A stretch of 64,000 nt of DNA, taken from Candidatus Enterovibrio escicola (GTDB taxonomy: Bacteria; Pseudomonadota; Gammaproteobacteria; Enterobacterales; Vibrionaceae). Location of the stretch: contig NZ_NBYY01000031.1 in NCBI RefSeq assembly GCF_002464935.1, forward strand, positions 1 to 64,000. Direction: 5' to 3'. Positions 1 through 9,573 of the stretch are shown here, in pieces (position 1 is the first letter of the stretch; each line of letters opens with the position of its first letter). The notes under the pieces were generated by a model. It saw nothing but the letters and a program-made list of their open reading frames with translations. It was not told where the DNA came from and did no database searches. The translations under genes were made by a program, and so were the position numbers.

Positions 1-465
1 GTCCCAAGCAAAAGCTACCGAGGGTTAATACGATACCTAACCAACTATTTGTCATCCCTGCCGATAGGCTTATCTAAGATAGTTGGATATGGCGGTCATC
101 AAGTCAGGTATTATTATCAATAACATAAAATAAAGTTGAAAACGTATGAGACAGTGGATGCTCAGGTATTTGTTGGCAGGCTGGTTTAGCACATTCTGCC
201 TAAAGGATTTTAACGAGTGAGATATTATTACCTTCAAGCGATAGCGAGCTTTAAGAAGTGGTATGAAGTGATAGTGAGGACAGCAGGAGTGGTGGATGAA
301 TGATGAGCTACACTAAACGTATCAGCTATCTAGAGCTTTTCGAAGAGGTAGCAGGTCGTAATCCCTTAAAATGTGTGTTTTGTGGGAGAGAGATAGATTT
401 GATTATCTTCTCCCATCTAAAGCATGGTGTACTCTTCAATTTATTTGCTTCCAATAATAGTTAAT
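1..465 (+). pseudogene. IS91-like transposase, C-terminal fragment
   Basis: The frame that enters from the window edge reads RYLTNYLSSLPIGLSKIVGY, which fits the Tyr-bearing segment near the end of IS91-type (Y2, rolling-circle) transposases. It is followed by VGRLV and HILPKGF, then a long tail ending in CVFCGREIDLIIFSHLKHG. An in-frame TAA follows RYYYQ near position 119, and further stops interrupt the frame, so this is a relic. The same tail recurs at 17903-18122 and, on the other strand, at 26430-26640. The N-terminal part lies outside the window. Confidence 0.75.
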
Positions 466-1259
466 TGATATAATTTTTGTTCTTGATATCCCCAATTAAA
501 ACCATTTTTCATCCACTTCTCAGATAATCGACACTGCCGTACTCATCTAGATGATGAGGGTTAGACACCTCGGTATGAGTTTCTTAAAGCCAGACAATCG
601 AACAAATAATAACCTATAGTATTAAAAGGATCGCGGATACTGACATTGTTCATGGCAAGCTCAATAATTTATCTTTTACCCTCGCCTAACAAGCCCTGTA
701 TACTAGGTCGAAAGGTTCTGTCAATAGATGCCTAACCTTTCCGGTGCAGTATTTCTGAACAGTCCTTGTTTACTGATAAAACGACATTTAACGTCAAGGG
801 ACCCACCACAATCAGCCTAACACCTTAACAGGTAGGAGTTTTACACAAAAAAACGTATTGGATACATGAGCCTCCTTACCTCAGAAACTGTTATGGTCGT
901 GCATCCAGTAGTTCAGCGTAATTTCACCACCGTAATCAATAACGTGATCGAAGCGAATTATCCATCAAATTGGAGAAAATAATACAAGAAGGTAATCATC
1001 TACCTTCCTTCAACTATATCATAATTTTCGTATCAATTTGTGATATGCCAGTCAAAGACGCTTGTCGTCTACGGTAAAGCTCATAGTATTCACCTTTCAA
1101 CACTTGGATTTTAGCTCGTTTTCCCTTCAAGGTACTTCTGAGGACAGAATTACCCACATCTTGGCTGAAACATAGCTTGGCTGAAACATAGCAAACTTTT
1201 CATTACCTAACAGTTTATTTTCTACAACAAATCGAATGGCACAATCGAGTACTTTCAGA
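466..1259. other. Gene-free stretch, decayed sequence
   Basis: No intact gene is visible. On the minus strand two short open stretches (about 1130-1259, reading FAMFQPSYVSAKMWV, and about 1030-1140, reading KGKRAKIQVLKGEYYELYRR) lie in different frames directly downstream of yfbR. They could be parts of one decayed gene, but I do not recognise its family. A perfect 16-bp tandem duplication lies at 1161-1192. Confidence 0.4.
1161..1192. repeat. 16-bp perfect tandem duplication
   Basis: The 16-mer TTGGCTGAAACATAGC occurs twice with no gap. It lies inside the decayed stretch downstream of yfbR, where a slippage-type duplication would carry no cost. Confidence 0.85.
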
Positions 1260-1859
1260 TCAGGGTTCATCACTAATCTCATCAAGACTTAAGGAAAAAC
1301 TGGTCGCAAACGTCGCCATGAAATAATCCGAAGCATAGGTTCTGCGATCTTCCATCGTCTTTTCAATTCGTCTTTTTGCTTGGAAAAATTCGTGATTTCC
1401 CGCTGAAAGCTCTTCTAAGCATTTAAGATAAGCACATATTGCATCCGCTTGTTTTACCAGTCTATATTCCTCTTGATCGATCTCATTGGTATCAATGAGT
1501 GGGCGGTAGTCCTCTCGAAACGCTTCAGGTAACATAGATACAAGCTTATCTTCAGCTATGCGCTCTATTTTTTTATATTCATCAGCAATGGCTAAATTGA
1601 AGTATTTAATGGGAGTAGGTAAATCTCCAGTTAAAACCTCACTACAATCATGAAACATAGCCAACAACGCAACACGCTCAGGAACACAGCAACCTCCAAA
1701 CTTTTTATTCTCGATCAGAGATAACGCGTGTGCAACAAAAGCAACTTGTAAACTATGCTCGGAGATATTTTCGTTAATGACATTACGCATCAACGGCCAA
1801 CGGTAAATGAGTTTCATCCTCGCTAGATAAGCAAAAAAGTGACTGACTTGCTGACTCAT
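1260..1859 (-). CDS. yfbR: 5'-deoxynucleotidase YfbR
   Basis: HD-domain phosphohydrolase of 199 aa, the usual length for YfbR, which removes phosphate from dNMPs in nucleotide salvage. The metal-binding HD signature is visible as [13 protein letters not shown] near residues 34-46 and [19 protein letters not shown] near residues 70-88; the PTPIKY motif after the HD pair is typical of YfbR. The start [21 protein letters not shown] aligns with the family N terminus. No close operon partner is left: downstream is decayed DNA and upstream is a 507-bp gap before the ppiD stop. The frame is intact. Confidence 0.92.
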   Translation of the reverse strand: MSQQVSHFFAYLARMKLIYRWPLMRNVINENISEHSLQVAFVAHALSLIENKKFGGCCVPERVALLAMFHDCSEVLTGDLPTPIKYFNLAIADEYKKIERIAEDKLVSMLPEAFREDYRPLIDTNEIDQEEYRLVKQADAICAYLKCLEELSAGNHEFFQAKRRIEKTMEDRRTYASDYFMATFATSFSLSLDEISDEP

Positions 1860-2366
1860 AACATTCTTGACCTAAATAAGAAAAATATCGAATAATCATT
1901 TTAATTGGACTAACGTAGTTCCTCGAGATTTTTGCTTAAAAATCATACTGAGTGAAAGAATAAAACGGAATAATCAACACCGTTATATAAAGCAGGAGCT
2001 TGAATGCCCTGCAAATAATTCTACGTAACAGTCATACGTTCCGTTGTACACAGTTTCTTGACCTGTTTCCAAACTTTATCAGAAAACAATTTACACCTTA
2101 GTTCCAAGGATGTATATACGAAGAAATCTTCTGGGAAATCTTTTTTTCTTATCTAATTCACAGCAGTTTTTCCGACCGATGAGTCAAAAAAATTAACATT
2201 TCTTAGTTGATATCCAGTAAACAAATTGTAAATTTAAAATAGGTGTCTGGTTGCCAGTGAAAGAAGTTTCATACGGAATTCTTCAGCTACAATTTATAAA
2301 TTACATCCGTAAACTTGACTTGATCAAGTGTACGTGATTACCCCGTCCATAATTCTTTGTGAATTA
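1860..2366. other. Intergenic gap between ppiD and yfbR
   Basis: About 500 bp of AT-rich sequence with no open frame of note, no tRNA-like fold and no IS match to other copies in the window. It holds the 3' flank of ppiD and presumably the yfbR promoter, but I cannot point to clear -35/-10 boxes. Confidence 0.5.
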
Positions 2367-4259
2367 TTATTCCATCGTTTGAAGTGAGTAATTCACATTT
2401 GTGCTTGCCCTGAGTTGATCAAGCGTCGCGGTCAGTTCAGTATTTACCATGGTACTCACAACACGTTTAGCCATTTCACTGTCTAGGCTAATATCCATTT
2501 TGTCTGGATCTGTAACACTATCCAAAGCCACCAGAAGTACATCACCGTTAAGTAGATTCACCATATCAAATTTACTCGTGTCAACCTCTGGAATGGGAAT
2601 TGTAAACGCCAGCGCCACCAATTCTCGATCTGTTGATATACGGCTAAGTACACTCGGTTTGCTGAACTGATAACCCAAATCATTAAAACGTGTATGATTT
2701 CCTGTATTTAGCTCTTCAACCAATAGACTCGCAAGAGTTTGGACTGCTTGCAACCCTTTTTGGTGCCTCAGTTGTATAGTCACCAAATCTTCAACTTCTT
2801 CAAAAGGAAGTATGACTTCAGGACGAACATCTCCTACACGTACAACAACAACGTGCTCTGGTGAAATATCAATTATATTTGAGTTCAAACCCTCTTCACG
2901 AACCTCAGGCAACTGTAACGCTTGCACTACACTGGGATTTGCTAAGGTTCCATTAAGTTCTGACAATGAAACGAAATCTGTATGCTGCACCCTACCATTT
3001 ACAGCATTCGCTACATTTTCCAAGTCATTTAGCATTTCGAAAGATTTTTCTGCCAAGATCTTTGACAGTGAAGAGAAATTCTCAGTGGCTTGCTGCTGCT
3101 TTAAAAATCTAACTATCTGATCATGCACACTTTCAAACGATTCGGAATTTGAAACCTTTGTGTCATCTAGCTTTATGATGTGATAACCAGAACTTGATTT
3201 CACTATACTTGAAAGGCTACCTTTATTTTTCAAGGCAAATGCGGCTTCTTCGAACGTAGTGTCCATAACACCAGACTCGAACCAATCAAGTTGACCACCC
3301 AACCCTGCACTTAAGGTATCATCTGAGTGAATTTCCGCCAATTTAGAAAAGTCCACACCAGCGCGTAGCTCTGTCAGTATTGCTTCTGCTTTTTCTTTTG
3401 AAGCATCACCATGGCCTTTAATCATGATATGGCTAACTTTAACTTGCTGAATTGTACCCCCACCATAAGAAGCAAAATTCTCGTCATAGTAGGATCTCGC
3501 TTCATTTTCAGTAACATTCAGAATGTCACCCATGCTGTCTACGGAAAGCTCTATGTATGAGATTTTGAACTGCTCAGGGCGGATAAATTGAGAAAAATTT
3601 TGCTGATAGTATTCTTGCTTTTGTTTATTAGTGACCTCAGCTTTTTGAGAAAAATCAGCCAATGAAAGAAACAGTGTACGTACTGAACGGGTTTGCCCTT
3701 CCAGTTTATGCATTGCTTCAAGTTCACCTGTTAACGTAAATTCACTATTTTGAAGTGCATTCACCAACTGCTCACGCACCAAATATTTCCGCATATATTC
3801 TGCAAATTGGTCTGGTGTAAAGCCATTACGGCGGATCCCTGCCAAATACAGATCATTGCTAAACACACCCTTGGTTTGGAATGCTGTCATAGTACGGATC
3901 GAGTTTTTTATTTGCTCTTCACTAACACGGAGACCAAGAGAATCAGCTTGTTGATTCAATAGAGTTTGATTTACCATGCGATCAAGAACATTACGGCGGA
4001 ATTGTGCTAGATAGTTTGCATCGCTTAACAGCGTTGAGAAACGGTTACCGACCTGTGTTTCCATATGTACACGCTCATTTTGGTAGGCATGTTCGAATTG
4101 ATTTCGGCTAATTTTTTGATCACCAACCTCGACTGCAGGCTTTTCACCAGTAACCAAAAAGTAACTACTAACGCCAGCAAAAACAAAGGAAAATATAACA
4201 AGACTTAAGATGCTCTTAACCACAATGCTATTCACGCCATCCCGTAGTCGCTCCATCAT
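2367..4259 (-). CDS. ppiD: Periplasmic folding chaperone PpiD
   Basis: Membrane-anchored SurA-like chaperone of the periplasmic side of the Sec translocon, 630 aa (E. coli PpiD is about 623). Residues 1-11 are cytoplasmic (MMERLRDGVNS), followed by one transmembrane helix at about 16-37 (ILSLVIFSFVFAGVSSYFLV), an N-terminal chaperone domain with ISRNQFEHAYQNER, and a parvulin domain around residues 270-370 (VSHIMIKGHGDASKEKAEAI; SAGLGGQLDWF; SGYHIIKLDD). Two consecutive ATGs are present. AGGAG lies only 2 nt before the first and 5 nt before the second, so translation may start at 4256. It is the last gene of the Vibrio-type tig-clpP-clpX-lon-hupB-ppiD series. Confidence 0.95.
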   Translation of the reverse strand: MMERLRDGVNSIVVKSILSLVIFSFVFAGVSSYFLVTGEKPAVEVGDQKISRNQFEHAYQNERVHMETQVGNRFSTLLSDANYLAQFRRNVLDRMVNQTLLNQQADSLGLRVSEEQIKNSIRTMTAFQTKGVFSNDLYLAGIRRNGFTPDQFAEYMRKYLVREQLVNALQNSEFTLTGELEAMHKLEGQTRSVRTLFLSLADFSQKAEVTNKQKQEYYQQNFSQFIRPEQFKISYIELSVDSMGDILNVTENEARSYYDENFASYGGGTIQQVKVSHIMIKGHGDASKEKAEAILTELRAGVDFSKLAEIHSDDTLSAGLGGQLDWFESGVMDTTFEEAAFALKNKGSLSSIVKSSSGYHIIKLDDTKVSNSESFESVHDQIVRFLKQQQATENFSSLSKILAEKSFEMLNDLENVANAVNGRVQHTDFVSLSELNGTLANPSVVQALQLPEVREEGLNSNIIDISPEHVVVVRVGDVRPEVILPFEEVEDLVTIQLRHQKGLQAVQTLASLLVEELNTGNHTRFNDLGYQFSKPSVLSRISTDRELVALAFTIPIPEVDTSKFDMVNLLNGDVLLVALDSVTDPDKMDISLDSEMAKRVVSTMVNTELTATLDQLRASTNVNYSLQTME

Positions 4260-4341
4260 AACTCCTACAAATTACTAATTGAACGTCACTTATGAAACTA
4301 AGTAACCTCATATCAAAATTCACTGTGAACCTTGGTTAAAC

Positions 4342-4650
4342 CTAGGTATACGCCCATGCCGTAGATCTTACAGCTTTAAATTTAACCATGTTTTTCGTAA
4401 TTTTACCATCTTTGAAGTTCGGTACTCTAGCAACATAGCAACCGGAATATCGATTTTTACACCTATTACGACCCACACGCGATAAGACGGTCACGAACAG
4501 AGAATGTACCGAAACAAATCACTGCTCCTAGACCGTCATCTTTTAAAGAATCAGAAATAAACTCAATCAGCATACCCAATGTGCAACTAGGTAATACCTT
4601 AGACAGGTCAATATCCGCTGAAATTTTATCAATTAACTGTAACTTGTTCA
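4342..4650 (-). pseudogene. hupB: DNA-binding protein HU-beta, frameshifted
   Basis: Starting from GTG at 4650 the frame reads VNKLQLIDKISADIDLSK, clearly HU (MNKSQLIDKIA in E. coli), then LIEFISDSLKDD and FGTFSVRDR, and stops at a TAA after CGS. In another frame the sequence continues as RVGRN, then VARVPNFKDGK, the equivalents of the HU arm (RTGRNPQTGK) and C terminus (AAKVPSFRAGKAL). So at least one indel separates the two halves near 4478. The N half also carries non-conservative changes (KVLPSCTLGM where HU has KAAAGRALDA). Position between lon and ppiD is the standard hupB locus in Vibrio. HU-alpha elsewhere would have to cover the nucleoid role. Confidence 0.85.
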
Positions 4651-4858
4651 CTTTTCCGTACCTTAGTACAAAACGAACGACAAATCCCATCTTCGCGATG
4701 TACAAGTGTGCGATAGTTACCATTGTTATTTATATAAAAGAACACAACCTTGATCTGTTATGAATTAAGGTCTAGCAGTATTTATTCCAAAATATCCCTC
4801 AATCAAAACACTGACAAACCTCTTACAGACTATCTGTATATTACATTACTTAATTTTA

Positions 4859-7222
4859 CTACACGTCTCTGTTTTGTGGTGTTACACGCTCAATTCCATG
4901 CGGATTATTTTGCAGTGCAAGGCTTAATACCTCGTCTATCCAACGAACGGGATGGATGTCCAGATGCGCTTTGACATTGTCAAGGATCTCTTCTAAATCA
5001 CGTTCATTCTCTTTTGGAATCACAACTGTCTTAATGCCTCCACGCTGCGCGGCTAATAGTTTTTCCTTCAAACCACCAATGGGGAGAACCTCACCCCGAA
5101 GAGTAATTTCACCAGTCATCGCAACATCAGCTCTCACTGGGTTACCCGTCAGGCTCGATACGAGCGCTGTACACATCGCAATACCGGCACTTGGACCATC
5201 TTTAGGCGTTGCACCTTCCGGTACGTGTACGTGAATATCACGTTTCTCATAGAAATCACTGTTGATACCCAGTTTATCAGCACGCGTTCGAACCACCGTC
5301 ATAGCTGCTTTTATCGATTCTTGCATCACGTCACCCAGTGAACCTGTTTGCGTTAGTTTGCCCTTTCCTAACATCGATTCTGTTTCAATGGTCAGTAAAT
5401 CACCGCCCACGGACGTCCAAGCAAGACCCGTAACCTGACCCACTCGATTACTCACATCCGCTTTACCGTAATCAAAACGCTGGACACCGAGATAATATCT
5501 AAGGTTATCTTGATTAATAGTGATCGATGTGATCTCTGTATTCAGGAGAATTGCCTTCACAGCTTTACGACAAAGCTTGGAAATTTCACGCTCAAGGTTA
5601 CGTACACCCGCTTCACGCGTGTAATAACGTATAATGCCAACGATAGCTGAGTCTTCAATAGTCACTTCACTCGGCTTCAAACCATTGCGTTTTACTTGTT
5701 TATCCATCAAGTGTTGTTTGGCAATGTTCAGTTTTTCATCTTCGGTGTAACCGGAGAGACGAATAACTTCCATACGATCAAGCAGCGGTCCTGGGATGTT
5801 CATGGAGTTCGAGGTAGCCACAAACATCACATCCGACAAATCGTAATCCACTTCCATATAATGGTCGTTAAACGCGTTGTTCTGTTCTGGATCAAGTACT
5901 TCTAACAATGCAGATGCAGGGTCACCCCGCATATCAAAAGACATTTTGTCGATCTCATCCAACAGGAATAGGGGGTTCTTCACCCCTACCTTTGCCATTT
6001 TCTGAATCAGTCTTCCTGGAAGTGAACCAATGTAGGTACGACGGTGACCACGAATTTCTGCTTCGTCACGTACACCACCCAATGCCATGCGGGTATACTT
6101 ACGTCCTGTAGCCCTAGCTATCGACTGTCCCAATGATGTTTTACCCACACCAGGAGGGCCAACCAAGCAAAGAATTGGTCCTCTTAACTTATTAACGCGA
6201 TTTTGTACCGCGAGATACTCAAGAATACGTTCTTTAACACGTTCTAGGCCGTAATGGTCTTCATTCAGGACTTTTTCAGCCTTTGCCAAATCTTTCTTTA
6301 CTTTCGTACGCTTCGACCACGGTACAGTAATCATCCAATCAATATAACTACGCACGACTGTCGCTTCTGCTGACATCGGTGACATCATTTTTAGTTTATG
6401 GAGCTCTTGCTCCGTCTTTTCTTTTGCTTCCTTAGGCATCTTAGATTCTTCAATCTTGATTTTCAGGCCTTCGAATTCATCTGGTGCATCATCCAGCTCA
6501 CCCAACTCTTTCTGGATGGCCTTCATCTGTTCATTAAGATAGTACTCTCGCTGACTCTTTTCCATTTGCTTTTTCACGCGACTACGGATACGTTTCTCTA
6601 CTTGCAGTAAATCAATCTCTGACTCCATCATGGTCATCAAAAATTCGAGTCGCTTAGAAATATCTATTATCTCAAGCGCTTGTTGTTTATCATGCAATTT
6701 AAGTGGCATGTGTGCCGCAATGGTATCCGCAAGGCGATCCGCGTTATCAATGCCATTCAACGACGTTAAAACTTCAGGTGGAATTTTTTTGTTCAGTTTT
6801 ATGAAGCCTTCAAATTGACTGATCACCGTTCGAACTAGCACTTCTTGCTCACGCTCATCCACTTCTGGCGTTTGCATATACTGTGAATCTGCAATGAAGT
6901 AATCGTTTTCACTGAATTTCTTAATTTCCGCGCGATAAAGACCTTCCACTAGCACTTTGAGTGTACCATCTGGTAGTTTTAATAACTGAAGAATGGAAGC
7001 AACTGTACCCACCTCATAGAGGTCCTGAATAGAAGGGTCGTTTGTAGCGGCCTCTTTTTGAGCTACCAACAAAATCTGCTTATCATTATCCATCGCAGCT
7101 TCTAGGCAACGGATAGACTTATCCCTTCCTACAAACAGTGGAATAACCATATGCGGGTAGACAACCACGTCACGCAGAGGTAAGACCGGAATTCCAATGC
7201 GCTCGGAACGTTCCAAGTTCAT
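4859..7222 (-). CDS. lon: ATP-dependent protease Lon
   Basis: Cytoplasmic AAA+ serine protease of 787 aa (E. coli 784) that degrades damaged and regulatory proteins. In order: N domain starting [19 protein letters not shown], coiled-coil region around 190-270, Walker [12 protein letters not shown] near 356, Walker [10 protein letters not shown] near 420, and the Ser-Lys dyad in [11 protein letters not shown] (about Ser 679) and [13 protein letters not shown] (about Lys 722). The frame is intact. Its leader carries a sigma-32-like promoter and a duplicated start region with a 14-codon ORF whose TGA overlaps the lon ATG (see separate entries). Flanked by clpX upstream and the hupB relic downstream. 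Confidence 0.98.
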   Translation of the reverse strand: MNLERSERIGIPVLPLRDVVVYPHMVIPLFVGRDKSIRCLEAAMDNDKQILLVAQKEAATNDPSIQDLYEVGTVASILQLLKLPDGTLKVLVEGLYRAEIKKFSENDYFIADSQYMQTPEVDEREQEVLVRTVISQFEGFIKLNKKIPPEVLTSLNGIDNADRLADTIAAHMPLKLHDKQQALEIIDISKRLEFLMTMMESEIDLLQVEKRIRSRVKKQMEKSQREYYLNEQMKAIQKELGELDDAPDEFEGLKIKIEESKMPKEAKEKTEQELHKLKMMSPMSAEATVVRSYIDWMITVPWSKRTKVKKDLAKAEKVLNEDHYGLERVKERILEYLAVQNRVNKLRGPILCLVGPPGVGKTSLGQSIARATGRKYTRMALGGVRDEAEIRGHRRTYIGSLPGRLIQKMAKVGVKNPLFLLDEIDKMSFDMRGDPASALLEVLDPEQNNAFNDHYMEVDYDLSDVMFVATSNSMNIPGPLLDRMEVIRLSGYTEDEKLNIAKQHLMDKQVKRNGLKPSEVTIEDSAIVGIIRYYTREAGVRNLEREISKLCRKAVKAILLNTEITSITINQDNLRYYLGVQRFDYGKADVSNRVGQVTGLAWTSVGGDLLTIETESMLGKGKLTQTGSLGDVMQESIKAAMTVVRTRADKLGINSDFYEKRDIHVHVPEGATPKDGPSAGIAMCTALVSSLTGNPVRADVAMTGEITLRGEVLPIGGLKEKLLAAQRGGIKTVVIPKENERDLEEILDNVKAHLDIHPVRWIDEVLSLALQNNPHGIERVTPQNRDV

Positions 7223-7295
7223 ATTATTTTCTCTTCCGTTGCGGATATTAATGACAAATTCATATTGTTCTCCCTTCCGTTTCGGATATTAATAA
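7214..7295 (-). repeat. 41-bp tandem duplication of the lon start region
   Basis: Two adjacent 41-bp units (7295-7255 and 7254-7214) match at 35 of 41 positions. Each holds ATTAATATCCG, AACGGAAG, a purine-rich ribosome site and an ATG-AAY-TTG start. The downstream unit is the real lon start; the upstream unit starts the 14-codon leader ORF. The differences between units show the duplication is not brand new. Confidence 0.85.
7219..7263 (-). CDS. 14-codon leader ORF overlapping the lon start
   Basis: ATG at 7263 opens a frame reading [14 protein letters not shown] and ends in TGA at 7221-7219, which overlaps the lon ATG (7222-7220) as ATGA. It has its own Shine-Dalgarno (GGAAGGGAG) 7-8 nt upstream of the ATG. 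It arose because the lon initiation region is duplicated: MNL copies the first three lon codons. Whether it is translated is inference; if so, lon initiation could be coupled to it by termination-reinitiation. Confidence 0.45.
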   Translation of the reverse strand: MNLSLISATEEKII

Positions 7296-7325
7296 GTATA
7301 TGGGGGTTGAATGACAGGATTCAAC
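7296..7325 (-). promoter_or_regulatory. Sigma-32-type heat-shock promoter of lon
   Basis: On the minus strand GTTGAA, 14 nt, then CCCCATATA closely matches the E. coli lon promoter (GTTGAA with CCCCATATA) and the sigma-32 consensus (CTTGAAA, CCCCAT). The -35 element lies in a perfect 7-bp inverted repeat GTTGAAT-N6-ATTCAAC. The expected transcript would begin just upstream of the duplicated leader. Confidence 0.75.
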
Positions 7326-7344
7326 GGTATAGGCTTCAGATAAT

Positions 7345-7373
7345 AGAAAAGGGAGCTATTGCCCCCTTTTTTT
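7345..7373 (-). terminator. Rho-independent terminator after clpX
   Basis: AAAAGGGGGC-AATA-GCTCCCTTTT on the minus strand forms a 10-bp stem with one G-T wobble, followed by a short T-rich run. It lies about 50 bp past the clpX stop and upstream of the lon promoter. Plus-strand reading ends in T7, so it could work in both directions. Confidence 0.75.
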
Positions 7374-7422
7374 ACATAATTTTCTTGTCACATAAAACGC
7401 TTATCCTTACGAAATTTTGGGG

Positions 7423-8703
7423 TCATTCAGCGCTAGCTGCTTGATTCTCCACCACTGCATAAATCAACATAGGATCAGATTCACCTTTGATCACTGATTC
7501 ATCAATAACCACTTTAGTAATATCTTTACTTGATGGAAGGTCGTACATCGTATCGAGTAGCACTGCTTCCACGATGGAGCGAAGACCACGTGCTCCAGTA
7601 TTGCGATCCATAGCTCTCTTTGCAATAGCAGTCAGCGCATCATCAAGAAACTCTAGCTCTACGCCATCGATTTCTAGTAATGCTGCATACTGTTTCGTCA
7701 GTGCATTTTTTGGCTCACGAAGAATTTGAACCAGTGCATTTTCATCAAGCTCACTCAATGTAGCTATCACAGGAAGACGACCTATAAACTCTGGTATCAA
7801 CCCATACTTAACAAGATCTTCGGGTTCTACTTTGCTAAACAGATCGCTCAGTGTCGCTGCCTGATCTTTTGTGCAGATTTCAGCACCGAAACCAATACCA
7901 CTCCTTTTTGCTACACGCTGATCAACAACTTTATCAAGGCCTGAAAATGCACCGCCACAGATAAATAGAATCTTAGAGGTATCTACCTGTAAGAACTCTT
8001 GCTGCGGATGCTTCCGCCCGCCCTGTGGTGGAACAGAAGCAATTGTACCTTCAACTAGTTTTAACAGTGCTTGCTGCACGCCCTCACCTGAAACGTCACG
8101 CGTGATGGATGGATTGTCTGATTTACGTGATATTTTGTCGATTTCATCGATATACACAATACCACACTCAGCTTTTGCAACATCATAGTCACACTTTTGA
8201 AGCAACTTTTGGATGATATTTTCAACGTCTTCACCCACATACCCAGCTTCGGTCAATGTGGTTGCATCCGCCATCGTGAACGGAACATCGAGAAAACGTG
8301 CCAATGTTTCAGCCAACAACGTTTTACCGCTACCGGTTGGACCAATTAGTAAAATGTTACTTTTACCCAGCTCAATGCCTCCAGTATTAATGTCACCATT
8401 TCTCAGACGTTTATAATGATTATACACCGCTACAGACAGTACTTTTTTAGCCTTATCCTGACCTATGACATAATCATCAAGGTGCGCACGAATTTCCCTG
8501 GGTTTAGGAGGATCGTTACTGCTACGGTTAGGCATGACCTTTTTTATTTCTTCACGAATAATGTCATTACACAAGTCAACACACTCATCGCAGATATACA
8601 CAGAAGGTCCAGCGATTAACTTACGGACTTCATGCTGGCTTTTGCCGCAGAAAGAGCAGTAGAGCAACTTGCCGCTCCCACTGTCTTTTAGCTTATCTGT
8701 CAT
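7423..8703 (-). CDS. clpX: ATP-dependent unfoldase ClpX
   Basis: AAA+ unfoldase that feeds substrates to ClpP; 426 aa (E. coli 424). The N-terminal zinc-binding domain shows CSFCGKS near residues 16-22 and CDECVDLC near 38-45. Walker A is GPTGSGKT near 120-127, the pore loop GYVGED follows near 153, Walker B is [10 protein letters not shown] near 182, and sensor/arginine motifs lie in [12 protein letters not shown] near 370. The gene lies 138 bp downstream of clpP on the same strand, as in other gammaproteobacteria, and ends at a clear terminator before lon. Intact. Confidence 0.98.
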   Translation of the reverse strand: MTDKLKDSGSGKLLYCSFCGKSQHEVRKLIAGPSVYICDECVDLCNDIIREEIKKVMPNRSSNDPPKPREIRAHLDDYVIGQDKAKKVLSVAVYNHYKRLRNGDINTGGIELGKSNILLIGPTGSGKTLLAETLARFLDVPFTMADATTLTEAGYVGEDVENIIQKLLQKCDYDVAKAECGIVYIDEIDKISRKSDNPSITRDVSGEGVQQALLKLVEGTIASVPPQGGRKHPQQEFLQVDTSKILFICGGAFSGLDKVVDQRVAKRSGIGFGAEICTKDQAATLSDLFSKVEPEDLVKYGLIPEFIGRLPVIATLSELDENALVQILREPKNALTKQYAALLEIDGVELEFLDDALTAIAKRAMDRNTGARGLRSIVEAVLLDTMYDLPSSKDITKVVIDESVIKGESDPMLIYAVVENQAASAE

Positions 8704-8841
8704 TCGCTAACCTCATTAGACGTACGCCTCTGTTTACCATAATTTGAGTTTACATCAACTCCATAGAAATTTCCGAAGTGATGCATCCTCAATTCAAAAA
8801 CAGTCGGTGTTAAAAATCTAACCATCTCAGAATTAAAATAG

Positions 8842-9465
8842 TCAATCTCGCTTATTAAATATCTCATCAATCAAACCATACTCTACGGCATCTTGTGCGG
8901 ACATGAAGTTATCGCGATCAGTGTCGCGCTCGATTACCTCAAATGGCTGTCCCGTATGCTTGGATAACAGCCTATTCAATCTATCTTTGATCATCAAAAT
9001 TTCCTTTGCATGAATTTGGATATCTGATGCCTGACCTTGGAACCCCCCCAAGGGTTGATGTATCATCACTCGTGAATTTGGTAAGCAATAACGTTTATCC
9101 TTTGCGCCACCAGCCAACAGGAATGCACCCATTGAACACGCTTGCCCCATACATACCGTGCTGACATCGGGTCTGATATGTTGCATGGTATCATAAATTG
9201 ACATGCCTGCAGTTACAGATCCTCCTGGTGAGTTAATATAAAGAAATATATCTTTTTCTAGATTTTCCGATTCGAGGAACAAAAGCTGTGCAACCACCAA
9301 ATTTGCCGTGTAGTCTTCAACTTGGCCTGTCAAAAATATCACACGTTCCTTTAGCAATCTGGAATATATGTCATATGAACGTTCACCACGGGAGGTCTGC
9401 TCAACCACCATCGGAACCAACGCGTCCCTGATTGAAGGCATTTCGTTATTTACTTGAAAGCTCAT
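8842..9465 (-). CDS. clpP: ATP-dependent Clp protease proteolytic subunit ClpP
   Basis: Serine peptidase of 207 aa (E. coli 207) that assembles into a double heptameric ring with ClpX or ClpA. The catalytic Ser lies in [15 protein letters not shown] (about Ser 111), the His in [12 protein letters not shown] (about His 136) and the Asp in the DRD segment near 185. The N-terminal propeptide-like stretch [20 protein letters not shown] precedes [18 protein letters not shown]. It sits 108 bp downstream of tig and 138 bp upstream of clpX in the conserved order. Intact. Confidence 0.98.
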   Translation of the reverse strand: MSFQVNNEMPSIRDALVPMVVEQTSRGERSYDIYSRLLKERVIFLTGQVEDYTANLVVAQLLFLESENLEKDIFLYINSPGGSVTAGMSIYDTMQHIRPDVSTVCMGQACSMGAFLLAGGAKDKRYCLPNSRVMIHQPLGGFQGQASDIQIHAKEILMIKDRLNRLLSKHTGQPFEVIERDTDRDNFMSAQDAVEYGLIDEIFNKRD

Positions 9466-9573
9466 AGTGTTATTTCCCTAAAATAAATAGCCAAAATGAA
9501 TTACTCTCATACGAACCATTATCATCAGAAAAGTAAATTCTAAGTCAAATGTTCACTCAACAACCCTAAGTAG

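Noticed and set aside
2449-3120. Plus-strand open frames opposite ppiD
   Set aside because: They are antisense shadows of a gene with clear PpiD motifs; the same holds for those opposite lon, clpX, tig, pflB and glyA.
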